This document shows positions 1 through 11,787 of a stretch of DNA of 64,000 nt, piece by piece. How positions within the stretch are numbered: position 1 is the stretch's first letter; each line of letters begins with the position of its first letter. A program made the translations under genes and the position numbers. Origin of the DNA: Phanerochaete sordida (lineage: Eukaryota; Basidiomycota; Agaricomycetes; Polyporales; Phanerochaetaceae). Where the stretch lies: contig BPQB01000020.1 of NCBI GenBank assembly GCA_019973155.2, positions 372,001 through 436,000 of the forward strand, read 5' to 3'. The notes under the pieces are model-generated. The model had not been told where the DNA came from. It did no database searches and worked only from the letters and a program-made list of their open reading frames with translations.

Positions 1-2235
1 TTTCTCCACGACCCGCTCCCAGATCGTCTTCTTCTCGTCGACGGCCCGCGATTCCCGCCTGAGATTACCGAGGTACTTTTCGGCGCCCCGCAGATACTTT
101 TCAGCTTCCTCCACGAGGTCCTCGACTTCCTTCCGGATCTCCTCGTTCTCCTTGAGCTCCGCGGTGGCGGCCTTTCGGAGGGCCACGAGGGCCTGTCTCA
201 GAGCCTTGCGGTTGAGGGCGATGCGCTCGTCCAGCTGCGCTTCCCACTTCGCATGGCGGCCGGTGATATCCGCGCGTTTCTTTGCCGTCTCCTCCTTGCG
301 CAGGCGCAGCTTCTCGGCCTTCTCCTCCTCAGACTCCGTCTCAACAGCCGGGGCAGCGTCTGCCGCGTCCGACGTCGCGGACGAGGACTCGAGGAAGTCT
401 CCCTCGAGGCCCAGGTCCTCGAAGAGCTGGGCGAGGTCCAGGTCGTCCTCCTCGACCGCTGGCGCGGGAGTGGAGACCACTGCAGCCGCAGACGAGGCAA
501 CCGTTTCGGTACCCTAGATATTTCGTTGTCAGCATCAAGGCACGTTACTGGTATCAATCAAGGGACCCACTGAGTAGATGACAGAGGAGGCGGTCGACAG
601 TGCTTCGGGCGCAACGCTCGCAATGGAAGCCGATGCATGTGATATGGTGCTCGAGACTTCCTCGCTGAGGCTCAAGGCTGAGGGCTTTACCTGCTCAGTG
701 AGTGACGAGACCGGCCCAACGACAGCCTCGACTGCGATGGAAGACGCGGTAGGGATGGCTTCGTTCAGGACCAAGGACGAGCCGGAGGGTGCGACACGGT
801 CGGAAATTACGGAGGACGCGGCGGACCCGACGTTTGAGGCTGATGATGCGATGTTCTCGACTAGGGGCGATGCGGTTGACACGGCCTGGTCGCTGATGCC
901 GCTGGCGAGCGACGAGAGGCTGGACGATGCGGAGGACACAGCACTACGGGGGTTCGCGGCAAGGCTGGCCGTTGGCACGACCGCGGGGAGACTCTGTAAT
1001 TCGGGGACGACATCTGCCAGAACAGAGGACGCTGAGCCGACGACTGCCTCCGAGAGTGCGGGGATGAATGACGAGGTGACCTGGGGTGCAGAATGAATGA
1101 CAGATGAGACAGATGCGGCGACCTTAGAAACGGATGCGGAGACGGTGCTTCGCGCCTGCGCCAAGGGGGTAGCGTCCCCGTTGCCCAGCTCGTTTACTCG
1201 CTCCCAGATCTTCTTGATATGAGGGTCAACGAACTGGCGCCGCTGCTCCCCCAGAAAACCGGCGAACTCGAGTAAGAGAACTTGGATTTGCTTTAGGACA
1301 GGGATCGCGTAGGGTTTGGCGCGCAGATAGCCGTCGTAGGTCTTGTGGGCGGCCAGTACGATGTAGGGCCGGGCCTGGTGCTGCCACTTGTGAAGGTTGA
1401 TAACGGCGGTACGGACATATGGGCCGACCCTAGTCTCGTACTCTGTCTGGAGTGTTGTGACGTAGGGCTCGACTTCGTGCTGGATCTTCAGGACGTAGGG
1501 CTCGATGTGTTGCTTGTACTGGGGCACGACATGCCTATTCCATTGCGGTACGACGCGCTTCTCCCACTGAGGCACGACACGGTGGTTCCACTCCGAGTTG
1601 GCACGGAGTACGATAGGCGTCGCTACGGCAATGGTCCGATCGATGTAGGGCTTGGTGCGCTCAACATAGGGTGCTACCGAAGGATGTGCGAGGGCGAGTT
1701 GAATTGGCGGGAGTAGATAGGGCTCAAGGACGAGTTTGCGGTAGTGGTATAATCCGCGGCATATGGGAGACTTCAGAGACTCATCATTGGGGCATATAGA
1801 TAGGGTGTAGATCGTAAACCATAGGAGGAATACGCGGGTGAGCAGCTCCACGAAGGAAGTACTCTTCCTGCGGGACTTGGGGGCAAATGTTAGTTACGCG
1901 ACGTCAACGGGTCGGCTAAACAGCGTGCTCACAGCTTTCCCCTTTTTCAGCTTTCCTCTACCCTTGCCTTTGCCCTTCTTGGTAGATGAATCGGCCTGGA
2001 GCAAGCATGAGCGCGACCTCATTGACGGTCACCAGACACGCACCAGATCGTGATCATGGAGGAGCGACGCGTTTAAATCGTCCGCGTCGGACCTAGAGTC
2101 TCCGTTCGCCAACGGACTGGGCACGTCTGGTGCGGTGGTAGACGGAACCTTGGCCTTTACTCTGGGTAAAGGCTGGGCTGAGTTTGTGCGCGACGTGGGC
2201 ACCGGAGCCGGCGGCGCCCTTCGGGTGACAACCAT
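1..2235 (-). CDS. membrane-anchored coiled-coil protein, partial
   Basis: One minus-strand gene in four exons: 2044-2235, 1933-1995, 571-1875 and 1-514, running off the left edge, so the C-terminus is missing. Introns of 48, 57 and 56 nt all have GT-AG ends and keep frame. I start at the ATG at 2235 (MVVTRRAPPAPV); the big open frame in exon 3 opens upstream with GTG only. A Lys/Gly-rich basic stretch (about residues 65-85) precedes one hydrophobic segment (LLTRVFLLWFTIYTL, near residue 95). After it come repeated VVPQW/EPY-type units, a long Ser/Ala-rich linker, an acidic patch and, in exon 4, a Lys/Glu-rich predicted coiled coil. The architecture suggests an endomembrane protein. I believe similar hypothetical proteins occur widely in Agaricomycetes, but I know of no assigned function. 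Shares a 256-bp divergent promoter with the next gene. Confidence 0.75.
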
Positions 2236-2491
2236 GGCTGTGTCGCAAACGCTAGGCGGGCGTGTTTTGTGTCGTCAAAGTCGTCGAGCGCGGTGACGGC
2301 GGGCGGTGGTGGACGTTGGGGACGGACGTGCGGCGGCGAGGTGACAACGGCAACACATTCAAGCCACTGACGTGCGTAGACGCGCAGCCGCGCCAGAGGC
2401 CACGTGGCGGCCGCGTGAGAGACGCGCGCGTGCAAAGCGTTCCTGGCCCCGACGCTCATCTCGCCGCTCGCGCCGTCCCCTCCGCCCAGCG

Positions 2492-4661
2492 ATGGCCTCT
2501 CTCCGCCCACCCAGGACATATGCGCGCAGGCGGACGCTGCGGGCCTCGGTGCACAACGCTGGGACCGCCGTACCCGCTCGCTCGTCGTCGCCGCTCGAGG
2601 AACTCTCGCCGAGCACGCACGATGTCACTCTGTCCGAGATGTCGCGCCGTATGAAGAAGCGGTCCCGGCAGGTCGTCGCGGGAAAGCAGCCAGCAGCGGA
2701 GGACGACGCCGCCGACCGACTCGCCAAGAAGCTGCGGCGCCCCTCGCAAGCAAGTCTCCGTGAGAGTGCCCATGATTCTCTCATATCAACTGTCCCCAGC
2801 ACGCCCGTCCATCAGCATGATCACAGCCTCCCGCTCGACACGCAGCGCATATATGACTCGCTCTTCGAGACTCCCGACCAACCGCACCAGTCTACCGATC
2901 CTGTCGCCAAGTCCTATGCCGCATCCCTTGCTTCTGCTGATTCGCTCTCTCCGATCCCTGTTGCTCGCCGTATGCTCTCTCGCCCTAGCTCTCGCAATCT
3001 GAAGGAAAATTCTGGGCGTATGTCTCGTCAAGGCCTTGCTTCCCCCTTTACTAGCCGCCCTGCCTCTCGCAACTCGTCTCCTCATCCTCCGTCCAAGACT
3101 CCGGTTAGAAGACCACTGCATGCCAAGTCTCGTACACTTTCCAGCAGCTTTCTAGACAAGTCTGCGACCTCGGCTAGTAAAAACACCTCTAAAGCCCCTG
3201 CAGCAAACGACCCGACCTATGACAGCATTTTCTCTTCCACCGCTCCTGGGACGGTACTCAGTACCACCGCACATAGCCGCTCCGGATCCATACCTGCGAT
3301 GCCGTCGCACCTCCTGGACCACATCTCTCCGCAGGACTGGCTTGTGCCCGCAAAGGCGCTGTCTAGGACCCCGCCATCTTTCGAGGACATGGAGCTGGAT
3401 GACTGGGCTGGACAACACGCGTCCTTCTACCTAGGCGCCCCCGCGAAGATCTCTACCCCTCCCCGACGCCGTCGCACTACCGTCACGCTGCAAAACTATC
3501 GACCCTCCCTGCCGCCGGGCCCCCAAGCTCAATCTCAGACAGAATCAATGGACTTGACGGATGTCATGACCGGAGCAGAAGACGAGACAACCGACGGCGA
3601 GTCTGGCGTGCCGCCCGCCCAAGATCCCGCGCACCCTCGTAGGCGCCGCCGCACCGTTGTACACATGTCTAGCGATAGCATCTTCTCATCCGCGCTCGAT
3701 TTCTCGGCTTACATGACAGAATTCTCGCCCACGAAAGTCCACGGCCCTGCCCGCCCTGCGTCGTCTCAGCCTCCTGCGCTTCGAGCTGGCGACCATGCTG
3801 CTTCTGCTGCTCTTGATACTGCCGTCTCTGTTCCCGTGTCCCTCGACCCTGCCTTCTCGCCCGACGTGGCGCCTGCGTCGCCTCTTCAAGAACATTTTTC
3901 CCTGTCTAAGCCTCCCGCGCCGGCGGCAAACGTCCCGCGCCCGGTGATTTCTACGCCTGGGGCCAATCGTCGTTCTCCGACTGTACGGGCGTCGCCCCTG
4001 CAGAGCCCTGGAGGCCGTGAAGTAGCCGACCTGTTCCAGACGCTTGACCTTGATGGTACGTGCAGCCCGCATATATGCGCCCATAGCTTCACGTTCGTCG
4101 TTCTCTGATCGCGGCACTTTTTCCTTATCAACAGGGCGATACGCCCGCGGCTCAGACGAAGGCGACGACTCCGGCGTGGGCCTCGAGAAGACGGTGCTTG
4201 CTCATCAGTCGCCATCAAGATCCCGTTCATCGGCGGAGCCCCATGATTTCCCCGAAAATGATGTCGAGCCTTCTCGCGCGGCGCGTGCTTCAGCGGACCC
4301 TGCAGCCGACGAAGACCGACCGCAAACGCACGGGAGGAAGCGTGGAGACACCATCCGTGCGTCGGACTATGCCCGCCCCGCCATGCCGCACGAGAGCGCA
4401 TCCACGGCGCGACCCTCAGAGCCGCGTGCCCTGCCCAAGAAGAGCGTCGTGGTCCCGGGCACCCGCCGCACGCGGTCTGGGACCGTGACGCTCGCCCGCC
4501 CGCAGACGCAGGCCCCCGGCAAGCCTCGCGCCACTCGGCGTGCAGCGAACCTGCCTACGATCAAGATGCGGATCAACGACAAGCCGCTGTCGCCGCAGGG
4601 CAGCGACGAGGAGGATGACGAGCTGCTGCTCAGACGTGGCGTGCATGTGCAGGATGACTGA
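2492..4661 (+). CDS. Ser/Pro-rich intrinsically disordered protein
   Basis: Two exons, 2492-4055 and 4135-4661, joined by a 79-nt GTACGT...CAACAG intron that continues the frame; 696 residues. The frame is open further upstream, but that segment is almost only Arg/Ala, so the ATG at 2492 (MASLRPPRTYARR) is preferred. The protein is low in complexity: Ser, Pro, Arg and Ala dominate, with basic clusters such as MSRRMKKRSRQ, several SRPSSR-like phosphoacceptor patches and an acidic C-terminal tail (SDEEDDELLL). No enzymatic domain is visible. Basic and acidic clusters suggest a nuclear protein, possibly regulated by phosphorylation, but that is inference only. Its promoter is shared with the divergent gene at 2235. 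Confidence 0.7.
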
Positions 4662-4948
4662 TTCGCTCGTAGCTTTCGTATGCTTTCCGCTTTGCCGTTC
4701 CGCTGTCGCATTCCGTATACCCACGCTGTGTATCCTTACTCTCCGTAGCTATCTCTCTGTCCCGCTGTCCTGTCTGTACGTCGCGCGCCCGAATCGCAGA
4801 GTCCCCGCATAGCCTTTGTGGCGCGAGATGCGCAGATCGAGATCTCGTGACCGTACCCCGGGTCCGGACGCCCGACGATCACAGGCGTCTTGGAAATTGT
4901 CGCCCACTTTTCCTCCACCCCGCCATCCCCGCCGAGCTCGCTGCGCCC

Positions 4949-7606
4949 ATGGACCGCACACACCCGCCGCCCGCCGCGCACGCCCCCGCCGCCGCGCACG
5001 CCCCGCCGCCCCCGCCGCGCGCACGCCCCTCGCGCATCCACGCCCTCCAGGTCCGCGCGTTCCTCGAGGCGTCCGAGGTCGTCGACGCCGACCCGGACAC
5101 CCTCGAGGACATCCTCGACGGCTTCGACGAGGGCACGCTCGACGTCGAGGACGAGCACGAGGAGCTCGACGTCGATGTGCAGGGCACGCACGACGAAACG
5201 AATGGGGTCGGTGCGGTCGACGAGTACATTGCGCTGCTCGAGGAAGGTGCGTCCCGTCCCTGGCGTGGCCGCCGTCGGCTACGAGGGCTGTGTGCTGTTG
5301 GTGGCGGAAACTCTGAGAGTGATGCTGACTGCCTGTGACGTCGGTTACGCCAGCCGAGTCCGCTTGGCCTCCAGAGGCCGTGAAGCAGATGAAGCGCGAC
5401 TTGAAGGAGCATGGTGGGTGTCGAGCATCACTCTGTCTCGACGCGCCGCACTCACTGTCGTCTCCCTGTGTAGGAATGGCCTTCTTTCTCAACGAATACG
5501 TCATAAATCGGGCGATACCTATCCCAAAGCTGCTGTATGCATTCGGCGTATGCCTGGTACGTGTCCGCTGCCTGCTTACGCAACGGGGAGACTTACCCCC
5601 GTTCAGTGCCCCGAACTTCGCATGAAGCGACGCAAAACACTGCTGTATTTCCTAGAAGTCGCGATGTATCAAGTGTACGCCACTTTTCTGCTACTTTTCT
5701 GCCGCGAGGCTGAGCCCGCGCCCGACGCCACAGGCTGCAGAAGCGCGAAAAGCTGCCCATGTACAACACCGTGGACGACGCCGTCGAGCTGATCAAGAAG
5801 TCGCGCAACATAATGATTCTTACTGGTGCCGGCATCAGTGAGCTCCCCTTCTCTGCGCCGGTGTGGGTGCACCGCTTGACGCAGTGTGCACAGGTGTGTC
5901 CTGCGGGATCCCAGACTTCCGTTCCCGAAACGGGCTGTACGCCCAGCTGCAGGAACGGGGCGAATACGATCTGGACGATCCCCAGCAAATGTGCGCATAC
6001 TCGGTCCTCCGAGCTGCGTTTAGCTCGATCTGATTGGACCGCCATCGTACAGGTTTGATATCCACTACTTCCGGGAGAAGCCAGCTGGTAAATACCACTA
6101 TCCTCATTTGGCTCGGGCGTGGACACGCAGCTAATCTGCTTCCAGTCTTTTAGTGAGTTCAGGAACGAACAGAAGCCTGCCTGCGCGATTGTTGACATCG
6201 TGTGCACCTCAGTTCATTTGCTAGGTCAGTTGTTCGGGCAGCACAAAGCCCGAGACGGTCCCACTAACGCCGCCACAGTCAAATATACCCATCGAATTTT
6301 ATACCCTCGCCGTGCCATCGGTTCATTAAACTCATAGAAGACAAGGGCAAGGTTAGCATGTCTCGGATTAACCGTTTGTGGTGTCCTCATTTTAACCCTA
6401 TTTTCAGCTACTCAGAGTACGTCAGACGACTTCCAGCTGCGGCGCAGACAACGTTGAAGCTCATTATCTTGCAGAATTACACGCAAAATATCGATACCCT
6501 AGAGACACGTGCCGGCGTCCAGAAGGTCCTCCAGTGCCACGGTTCGTTCGCGACCGCAAGCTGCATAAACTGCAAGGTCACCGTGCCGGGAAACGCCATC
6601 GAGGCAGACATCATGAACCACAATATCCCACTGTGCAAGCTGTGCGCCGCGGCGCCTGTGCCCGCGAGCGCGCCTGCTGTCAAGCCAAAGAAGAAGGGTC
6701 GCAAGAAGCTGCAGCCCTGGGAGAGCGACGGCGAAGAGGAGCCCGATGTCCCGGAGCTCCCGCCGGGCATCATGAAGGTGCGTGCCACGGCACTTGGTGC
6801 ACCGCACGCCTGACTCGTGACGGCGCGCGACAGCCCGACATCACGTTTTTCGGCGAGAAGCTCACGGACGCCTTCGAGAAGGCGCTGACGGAGGATCGCC
6901 CGCGCGTCGACCTCCTCCTCGTGATCGGCACCTCGCTCAAGGTCTCGCCGGTCTCTGAGATACTGAGTACGTGGTCTGGCGCTCCGGGGAGTGCGCGTTC
7001 TGACAGCGGGATCTGCAGCCCACCTCCGGCATTCGGTCCCTCAGGTGTGATTTCCGTGTGCTGTGCAACGCCCAGTCCTGACAGATGTCCAGATACTCAT
7101 AAACAAGACACCGGTGCGGCACATCAACCCCGACGTACGCGCCTCTCTTCTCTCCTGCGCGCCGCAGTCTGATCTCTGAGGTCCACAGATCGTCCTGCTC
7201 GGCAACGCCGACGAAGTCGTCCAGTACCTGGCGCAGAAGCTCGGCTGGGACCTGCCCGACGTCCCCCCGCCCGCGAACGGCGCCCAGCTCGACGCGCCGC
7301 GCCCCAACTTCCGCAAACGCCCGTCCGACGCGCTCCTGCGCGAGCCGCGGCGCGTTGCCGACAGGTAAGTGGGCATTTGCACCACATGGCCTGACCCCGC
7401 TGACGTCGGTGCTGCGCAGCCACGTGTGGCTCTTCGAGGGCGCGGAGGGCGGGCGCTGGGTCGAGGAGCTCGAGCGCAAGGCGAATGGTGCGCATGGTGG
7501 CCACGAGGACGGCGAGGACGGCGCGGATGCCGGGGACGCGGACAGCGACGGCGACGCGTACGGCGACCTGCTGCCGCGCGCGGTGAAGAAGGCGCGCACG
7601 GCGTGA
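4949..7606 (+). CDS. Sir2-type NAD-dependent protein deacetylase (sirtuin)
   Basis: Seventeen exons give a 567-residue protein: 4949-5246, 5354-5413, 5474-5556, 5607-5665, 5734-5837, 5894-5990, 6053-6087, 6146-6152, 6213-6224, 6279-6351, 6408-6416, 6475-6777, 6834-6966, 7019-7044, 7093-7134, 7189-7364, 7420-7606. The sum is an exact multiple of three. Sirtuin signatures are in order: LTGAGIS with CGIPDFRS (NAD loop), [10 protein letters not shown], catalytic His in QCHGSFA, Zn cysteines in ASCINCK and [21 protein letters not shown], and an [10 protein letters not shown] / [10 protein letters not shown] nucleotide-binding end. It resembles the nuclear SIRT1/yeast Sir2-Hst1 branch. An acidic N-terminal extension and an insert of about 40 residues with a KPKKKGRKK basic run after the zinc site fit nuclear location. 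Expected role: NAD-dependent histone deacetylation and silencing. Three exons are only 7, 12 and 9 nt. Confidence 0.93.
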
Positions 7607-7615
7607 GGCGCGGCG

Positions 7616-9150
7616 TCAGCGCCGCAGGCGGAGGCGGAACGCGTTCTTGGACGCGCGCGACTGCGGGTCGAGGTAGTCCGCGTAGAAGCCGACGACGAAC
7701 TCCTCGGCCTTGAAGCCGAAGCGGTTGTAGAGCAGCTGGGGCCGCCGCAATTGGGTTAGCGGGCGGCGCGCGCGGCGGACGGCGGGACGCACCATCGCGG
7801 GGTTGTTGATCGATACGTGTAGAGTAATGTCGCGGTGCGGATTCAGCGCGATGAGGTGGAAGAGCAGTGCGCTGTGCGTGTGTGAGCGGAGTGCGCAAGG
7901 GCGGCGTGGGAGCGGCACGTACGTGGCGATCTGCGAGTTGTCCCAGCCGGCGCGCACGGCGAGGTAGTTGATGTAGGGCTCGACGGGCGAGCTGAGCAGC
8001 GCGACGCCGACGACGACCTTCTTGTACATCGCGACGACCGTGCACTTCTCGGGCGAGTACTGCAGGGCGTCGCTGACTGCGGCGCTCTGTCAGAGATGGC
8101 GGAATGCGGAAGACGGTGTGCGTACCGTCGATGCCTGTCCAGAACGCACGCCCGAGGAGGTCGTGCACCTGGTCGAGATGCGACGGCTGCAGGGTCGTGT
8201 ACTCTATGGGGGCCTCCGCCTCCGCGGGCTGCTCGCGGCCAGGGCTGGAGCCGTCAGTCACACAGAAGATGGCGCGCCAGAAGAGAAACCTACTACATGA
8301 GACTGAAGTGCTCCCGTACATCGCGCATGAGCTCCATCCACGGCGCACGGCTGTCCCAGTCGACGGCGATGAGCGGCGGCTTCGGGGGCGGCTGGAAGCC
8401 TCTGAGCCGCGCCAGGAAGGAGTGCGCGTAGGGCGTCGACGTTATTGCGTAGAGCGCGTCCAGAGTCTCAGGGTTTGCGGACGGGCCCTGCACCACCGCG
8501 AGAGGCGCCACAGGGCCGTCGCGCGGAGGCAGAGGCTTCTGCGGCAGCTCCAGGACGGTGGCGCGCCATTCGTCCTGGGAGGTTGGTCAGAAGGGGATGA
8601 GGAGTCGTGCACCAGGCCGACTGACGGGGTGGATTTTCAGCCTCCTGTGGAGCAGGGCAAGTGCGGGGGTGTCTCCTGCTCGTGCGACGAGCTGGTTGCA
8701 CATGAGTTGCGATTGAAGCCTAGACATGGGCATGATAGCACGGCCCTGGAGCGCATATAATATGAGTGGATACTAAGATAAATATTGCTGGAAATTATAT
8801 CACTCACGGTCTCGTCATATTGGATGCGCTCGACCTGCGCGATGGCTGCTGCGTCCATCAGCTCAGGCCATAGCGGCTCAATGAGGCTTTCAAAGTCATC
8901 CTCAATACCGTCCACATCTAAGGCTAGTTTCCGAAACTCTCCCAGCGCAGACGATGCAGGAGTTGGCTCCTGGCTCTGGCGTCTAGATGGCCTGGTCGAC
9001 TCCGAGTCCTTTCGTGAGATTTTACGCCGCTTTCGAGGATTCTCGAGGACAGTCAGCATCCTTCAAAACAAGCGCACCTGCGGCCATGCTTACAGATTTC
9101 TTGACGCCGTACTCTTCGTCTGAGCCAACCCAGTCCGAGTCAGAGTCCAT
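7616..9150 (-). CDS. GNAT-family acetyltransferase, KAT14/CSRP2BP-like
   Basis: Eight exons on the minus strand: 9094-9150, 8808-9041, 8626-8745, 8297-8574, 8126-8244, 7923-8076, 7871-7793 and 7735-7616; introns are 49-62 nt and the sum codes for 386 residues. The start MDSDSDWVGSDEEY at 9150 is acidic. The C-terminal third is a GNAT fold: IEYTTLQPSHLDQVHDLL, the VVAMYKKVVVGVALLSS strand, IALNPHRDITLHVS and NNPAMLLYNRFGFKAEEF, ending in FRLRLRR. The ending and spacing recall the C-terminus of metazoan KAT14 (CSRP2BP), an ATAC-complex acetyltransferase; that sub-family call is from memory. Likely acetyl-CoA-dependent acetylation of histones or other proteins. Its stop codon lies nine bases from the stop of the convergent sirtuin gene. 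Confidence 0.78.
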
Positions 9151-9375
9151 GGTGGCGGGGCAGAGGATGACAAATGCGAACGTAGATGGCCGAAAACGGG
9201 CGTCGAGGAAATGCTCGGTAATTCGCGAGCGCCACTTGGCGCGTGGGGTCCTTGGTTGGTGGGCCAGTGCAGGCTCCCTTCCCGCCCTGCATCCGCTGCT
9301 TTGCCCAGCTCATTACCTTACCCCTGCATACATCCAGCTCTTACATGCACATTCGACGAGATCCTTACAGACAAC

Positions 9376-11284
9376 ATGCTGTCCCAGTCTACCCAAGATC
9401 TGCTGCAGGCACGTATGCGCTTTTTCCAGAGCCAGATAGCCAAAGCTGAGCTTCAGAAAGTCGGAATTCCCTCTGCTCGACGCCTCCCTCATCGCAGCCA
9501 TCGCCGCCGATTACGAGAACGACCCTGCGGGGAACCTCCCTCCGGATCAGCTGCAGGCTCTGCGTCAGACCCTGTCTGAGTTGGCAGAGCACGCAGAATT
9601 CAACGCCTGGGACGACTCACCGGTATCCGAGGACCTTGCACAGCTCCAGCTATCGAGCACGGACGACAACACATCCTCTATTGACCTCTTCTCTGCCGAT
9701 TCCTCGGTCAACACAGCCATCACGTCCAATGTGTCTGGCCTCAGTGCACAGTCATTCAGCTCTCCGCTAGGCTTCCTCCAGACCGCTTTCCCCCATCTGC
9801 CCGTCTCGCGCCTGAAAAGTGCACTCGGGAGTGCGCAGGATGAGGACGAGATCGACATGGAAAGCATTGTGGAGGATATCCTCTCGACTGAGTACGTGAA
9901 GGACTTGGAGGAGCGCGGCCTCGAGGACGATGCGGCGCCTGAGCCGGAGTGGGAGACAGCGCAGCCGTCCAAGAAGAAGAAACAGAACAAGTGGAAGGCG
10001 GGAAAGACTGTCTCTTTGGTGGACGTACGTCAGAGGCAGCATATACCCACTTCCCCTGCGCTTCGTGCGTCTGGCCCGGATCCTTGGACCCAGCTCTCCT
10101 CTGTCGCCACACACCTCGAAACGCTCCTCCCCTCGCGTTCTGCCTCCTACTTCCAATCCCTGTTCCACTCCCCTAACCATGCTTCCCCGTCGGACGCACT
10201 GCGTTCAGCACTCTCCTCCATGTTAGCCTCATCGCCCAGCTCCGAACTCTCGCCGGAGGAGACCCAGTCGCTCTTCGTGATGTTCGACGTCATCCGCGAT
10301 TGGCCCGAGTATGCAGGCCTTGACGAAGTCGACCAGCAACAGATGTTCGACGACGCGCAGCTCGCCCTGCGCGCGACGAACGGCAGCGGCGACGCCGCGC
10401 TGGACATCGTGCGACTCCTCCGGGAGCTCGACAGCGGCACTGTGGACTGGGCCGTCTATCACACCCCTGCTTCGCCTGTCTCCCCAGCCCTCACGAAGAG
10501 CAAGCACGCCGCACGCCTCCCGGCGATGCCGCCTGCGGTGCAGCCGCCACGAGCGAATGCACGCGCGGCTCCTGCGCCACTTGTCACGAAGGCACTACCG
10601 GCAAATGCGTGGAAGACGGTTCCTGTCACGCCGAAGCGTGGGCCGAACCCCCACGCCGACTTCATACCCGCGTACCAGAGCACGGCGTCGCCGGGCTCGT
10701 CGGGCAAGAAGACTAATCAGCACCGGAGTCGCGCGAACGAGCTTCTGCAAGAACGTAGGCAAGTCTTGCGCGAGGCTAGTCGGGCTTGGCAGAGAGGAAA
10801 TACTGGCAACCGTGGTGGTGAGGTTGCTATGTATTTCGCAGAGAGGGTGAGTACACTATCTCCTGTTGCTCCAGCTTAGTCATTGACCGCATATCAGGCT
10901 CGAAACCTCCAGGAAGAGGCTCGCAAGGAGAACTTCCACGCTGCATGGGATCTTGTAGACTCCGGAAGGTACGTGCTTACGCCAGGATGCCTCGACGTCG
11001 GCTGACCGTCCTTCCGCAGGGTCTCGAGTTCGAACGGCTGCAGCATCGACTTGCACGGGACCACCGTCGCAGAAGCTGTCCAGATTGTCAACGACGTGCT
11101 CAGAGACGACACTCCAACCCCTGCGAGGCCGCTGAAGATCATCACCGGACGCGGCAAACACTCGACGAACGGTGTCGGCGTGCTCGCGCCCGCTGTCAAG
11201 AATGCCCTCATGGAAGAGGGCTGGAACGTCGGCAAATGGGATGCTGGTCTCATCGTCCGTGGCCGCACCTCACGCCGAGCCTAG
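9376..11284 (+). CDS. CUE-DUF1771-Smr protein, Cue2-like
   Basis: The clear part runs from about 9460 to 10846, then 10898-10968 and 11020-11284. A CUE-like ubiquitin-binding segment (LQTAFPHLPVSRLKSAL) is followed by a long linker, a DUF1771 helix pair (RANELLQERRQVLREASRAW, then ARNLQEEARKENFHAAWDLV) and a C-terminal Smr domain with IDLHGTTVAEAV and IITGRGKHS. The D-x-H and GRG motifs are those associated with the Smr endonuclease site. This layout matches yeast Cue2, which cleaves mRNA on stalled ribosomes in no-go decay. The 5' end is unresolved: ATG 9376 (MLSQSTQDLLQAR) is in a different frame from the following SEFPLLDASLIAA block, and I found no canonical intron joining them. Divergent from the GNAT gene by 225 bp. 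Confidence 0.8.
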
Positions 11285-11787
11285 CACCCCAGGCTCCCAT
11301 GTTACGTTGGCTTCACGATCTCATGCCCGGACGCTTCGTACATTACTAGAGTCCTAATCACGGCCTGTGTTTCTTATCCTCTTCATTTATTCTCCCTGTG
11401 TCTTGCTCACTGCCTCACCGTCCTCTCATTTCTTCCCTCGATGCTGTCTAGACTTGGCTTTGTCCCCTGCACGATATCACGATACCTGCAACGTCTTCTC
11501 TCCCACTCTTGTATTCTTGATCTGTCTGACACTCCATCCATCTGACGACTGTACCTCTAGGACCCTTGTAGCGTTAGTAGACTCCTAGAGTTGGATGTAT
11601 CTTGCGCGAGCTCTGGCATGATGGTTTCACTGGACATTGCGCGTGACCGCGTGCTGCGCCCTAGCAACGTCGGCGTAAGGAACTGATTTCCCACGAATAC
11701 AAAGGCAGTCAATGATATTCCTTAGTGAAGCCTCCGCCGGCGTCTACACTCGCTACACCGCGACCACTATAAAGCCTCAGACCCATC
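11285..11787. other. intergenic, 3' and 5' flanks
   Basis: About 500 bp between the Cue2-like gene and the UPF0357 gene. It is pyrimidine-rich after 11360 and carries a TATAAAG at 11769-11775, only about 19 bp before the next ATG. No convincing gene is seen. Confidence 0.5.

Noticed and set aside
535..1851. Treating the 438-codon minus frame as a complete gene
   Set aside because: It begins at GTG and ends inside an intron. Upstream exons from 2235 and a downstream exon join it in frame.
7041..8348. A 435-codon minus-strand open frame
   Set aside because: It runs across exons and introns of the GNAT gene and over sirtuin exons. It is mostly Arg/Pro/Ala off-frame sequence; only short parts match real GNAT exons.
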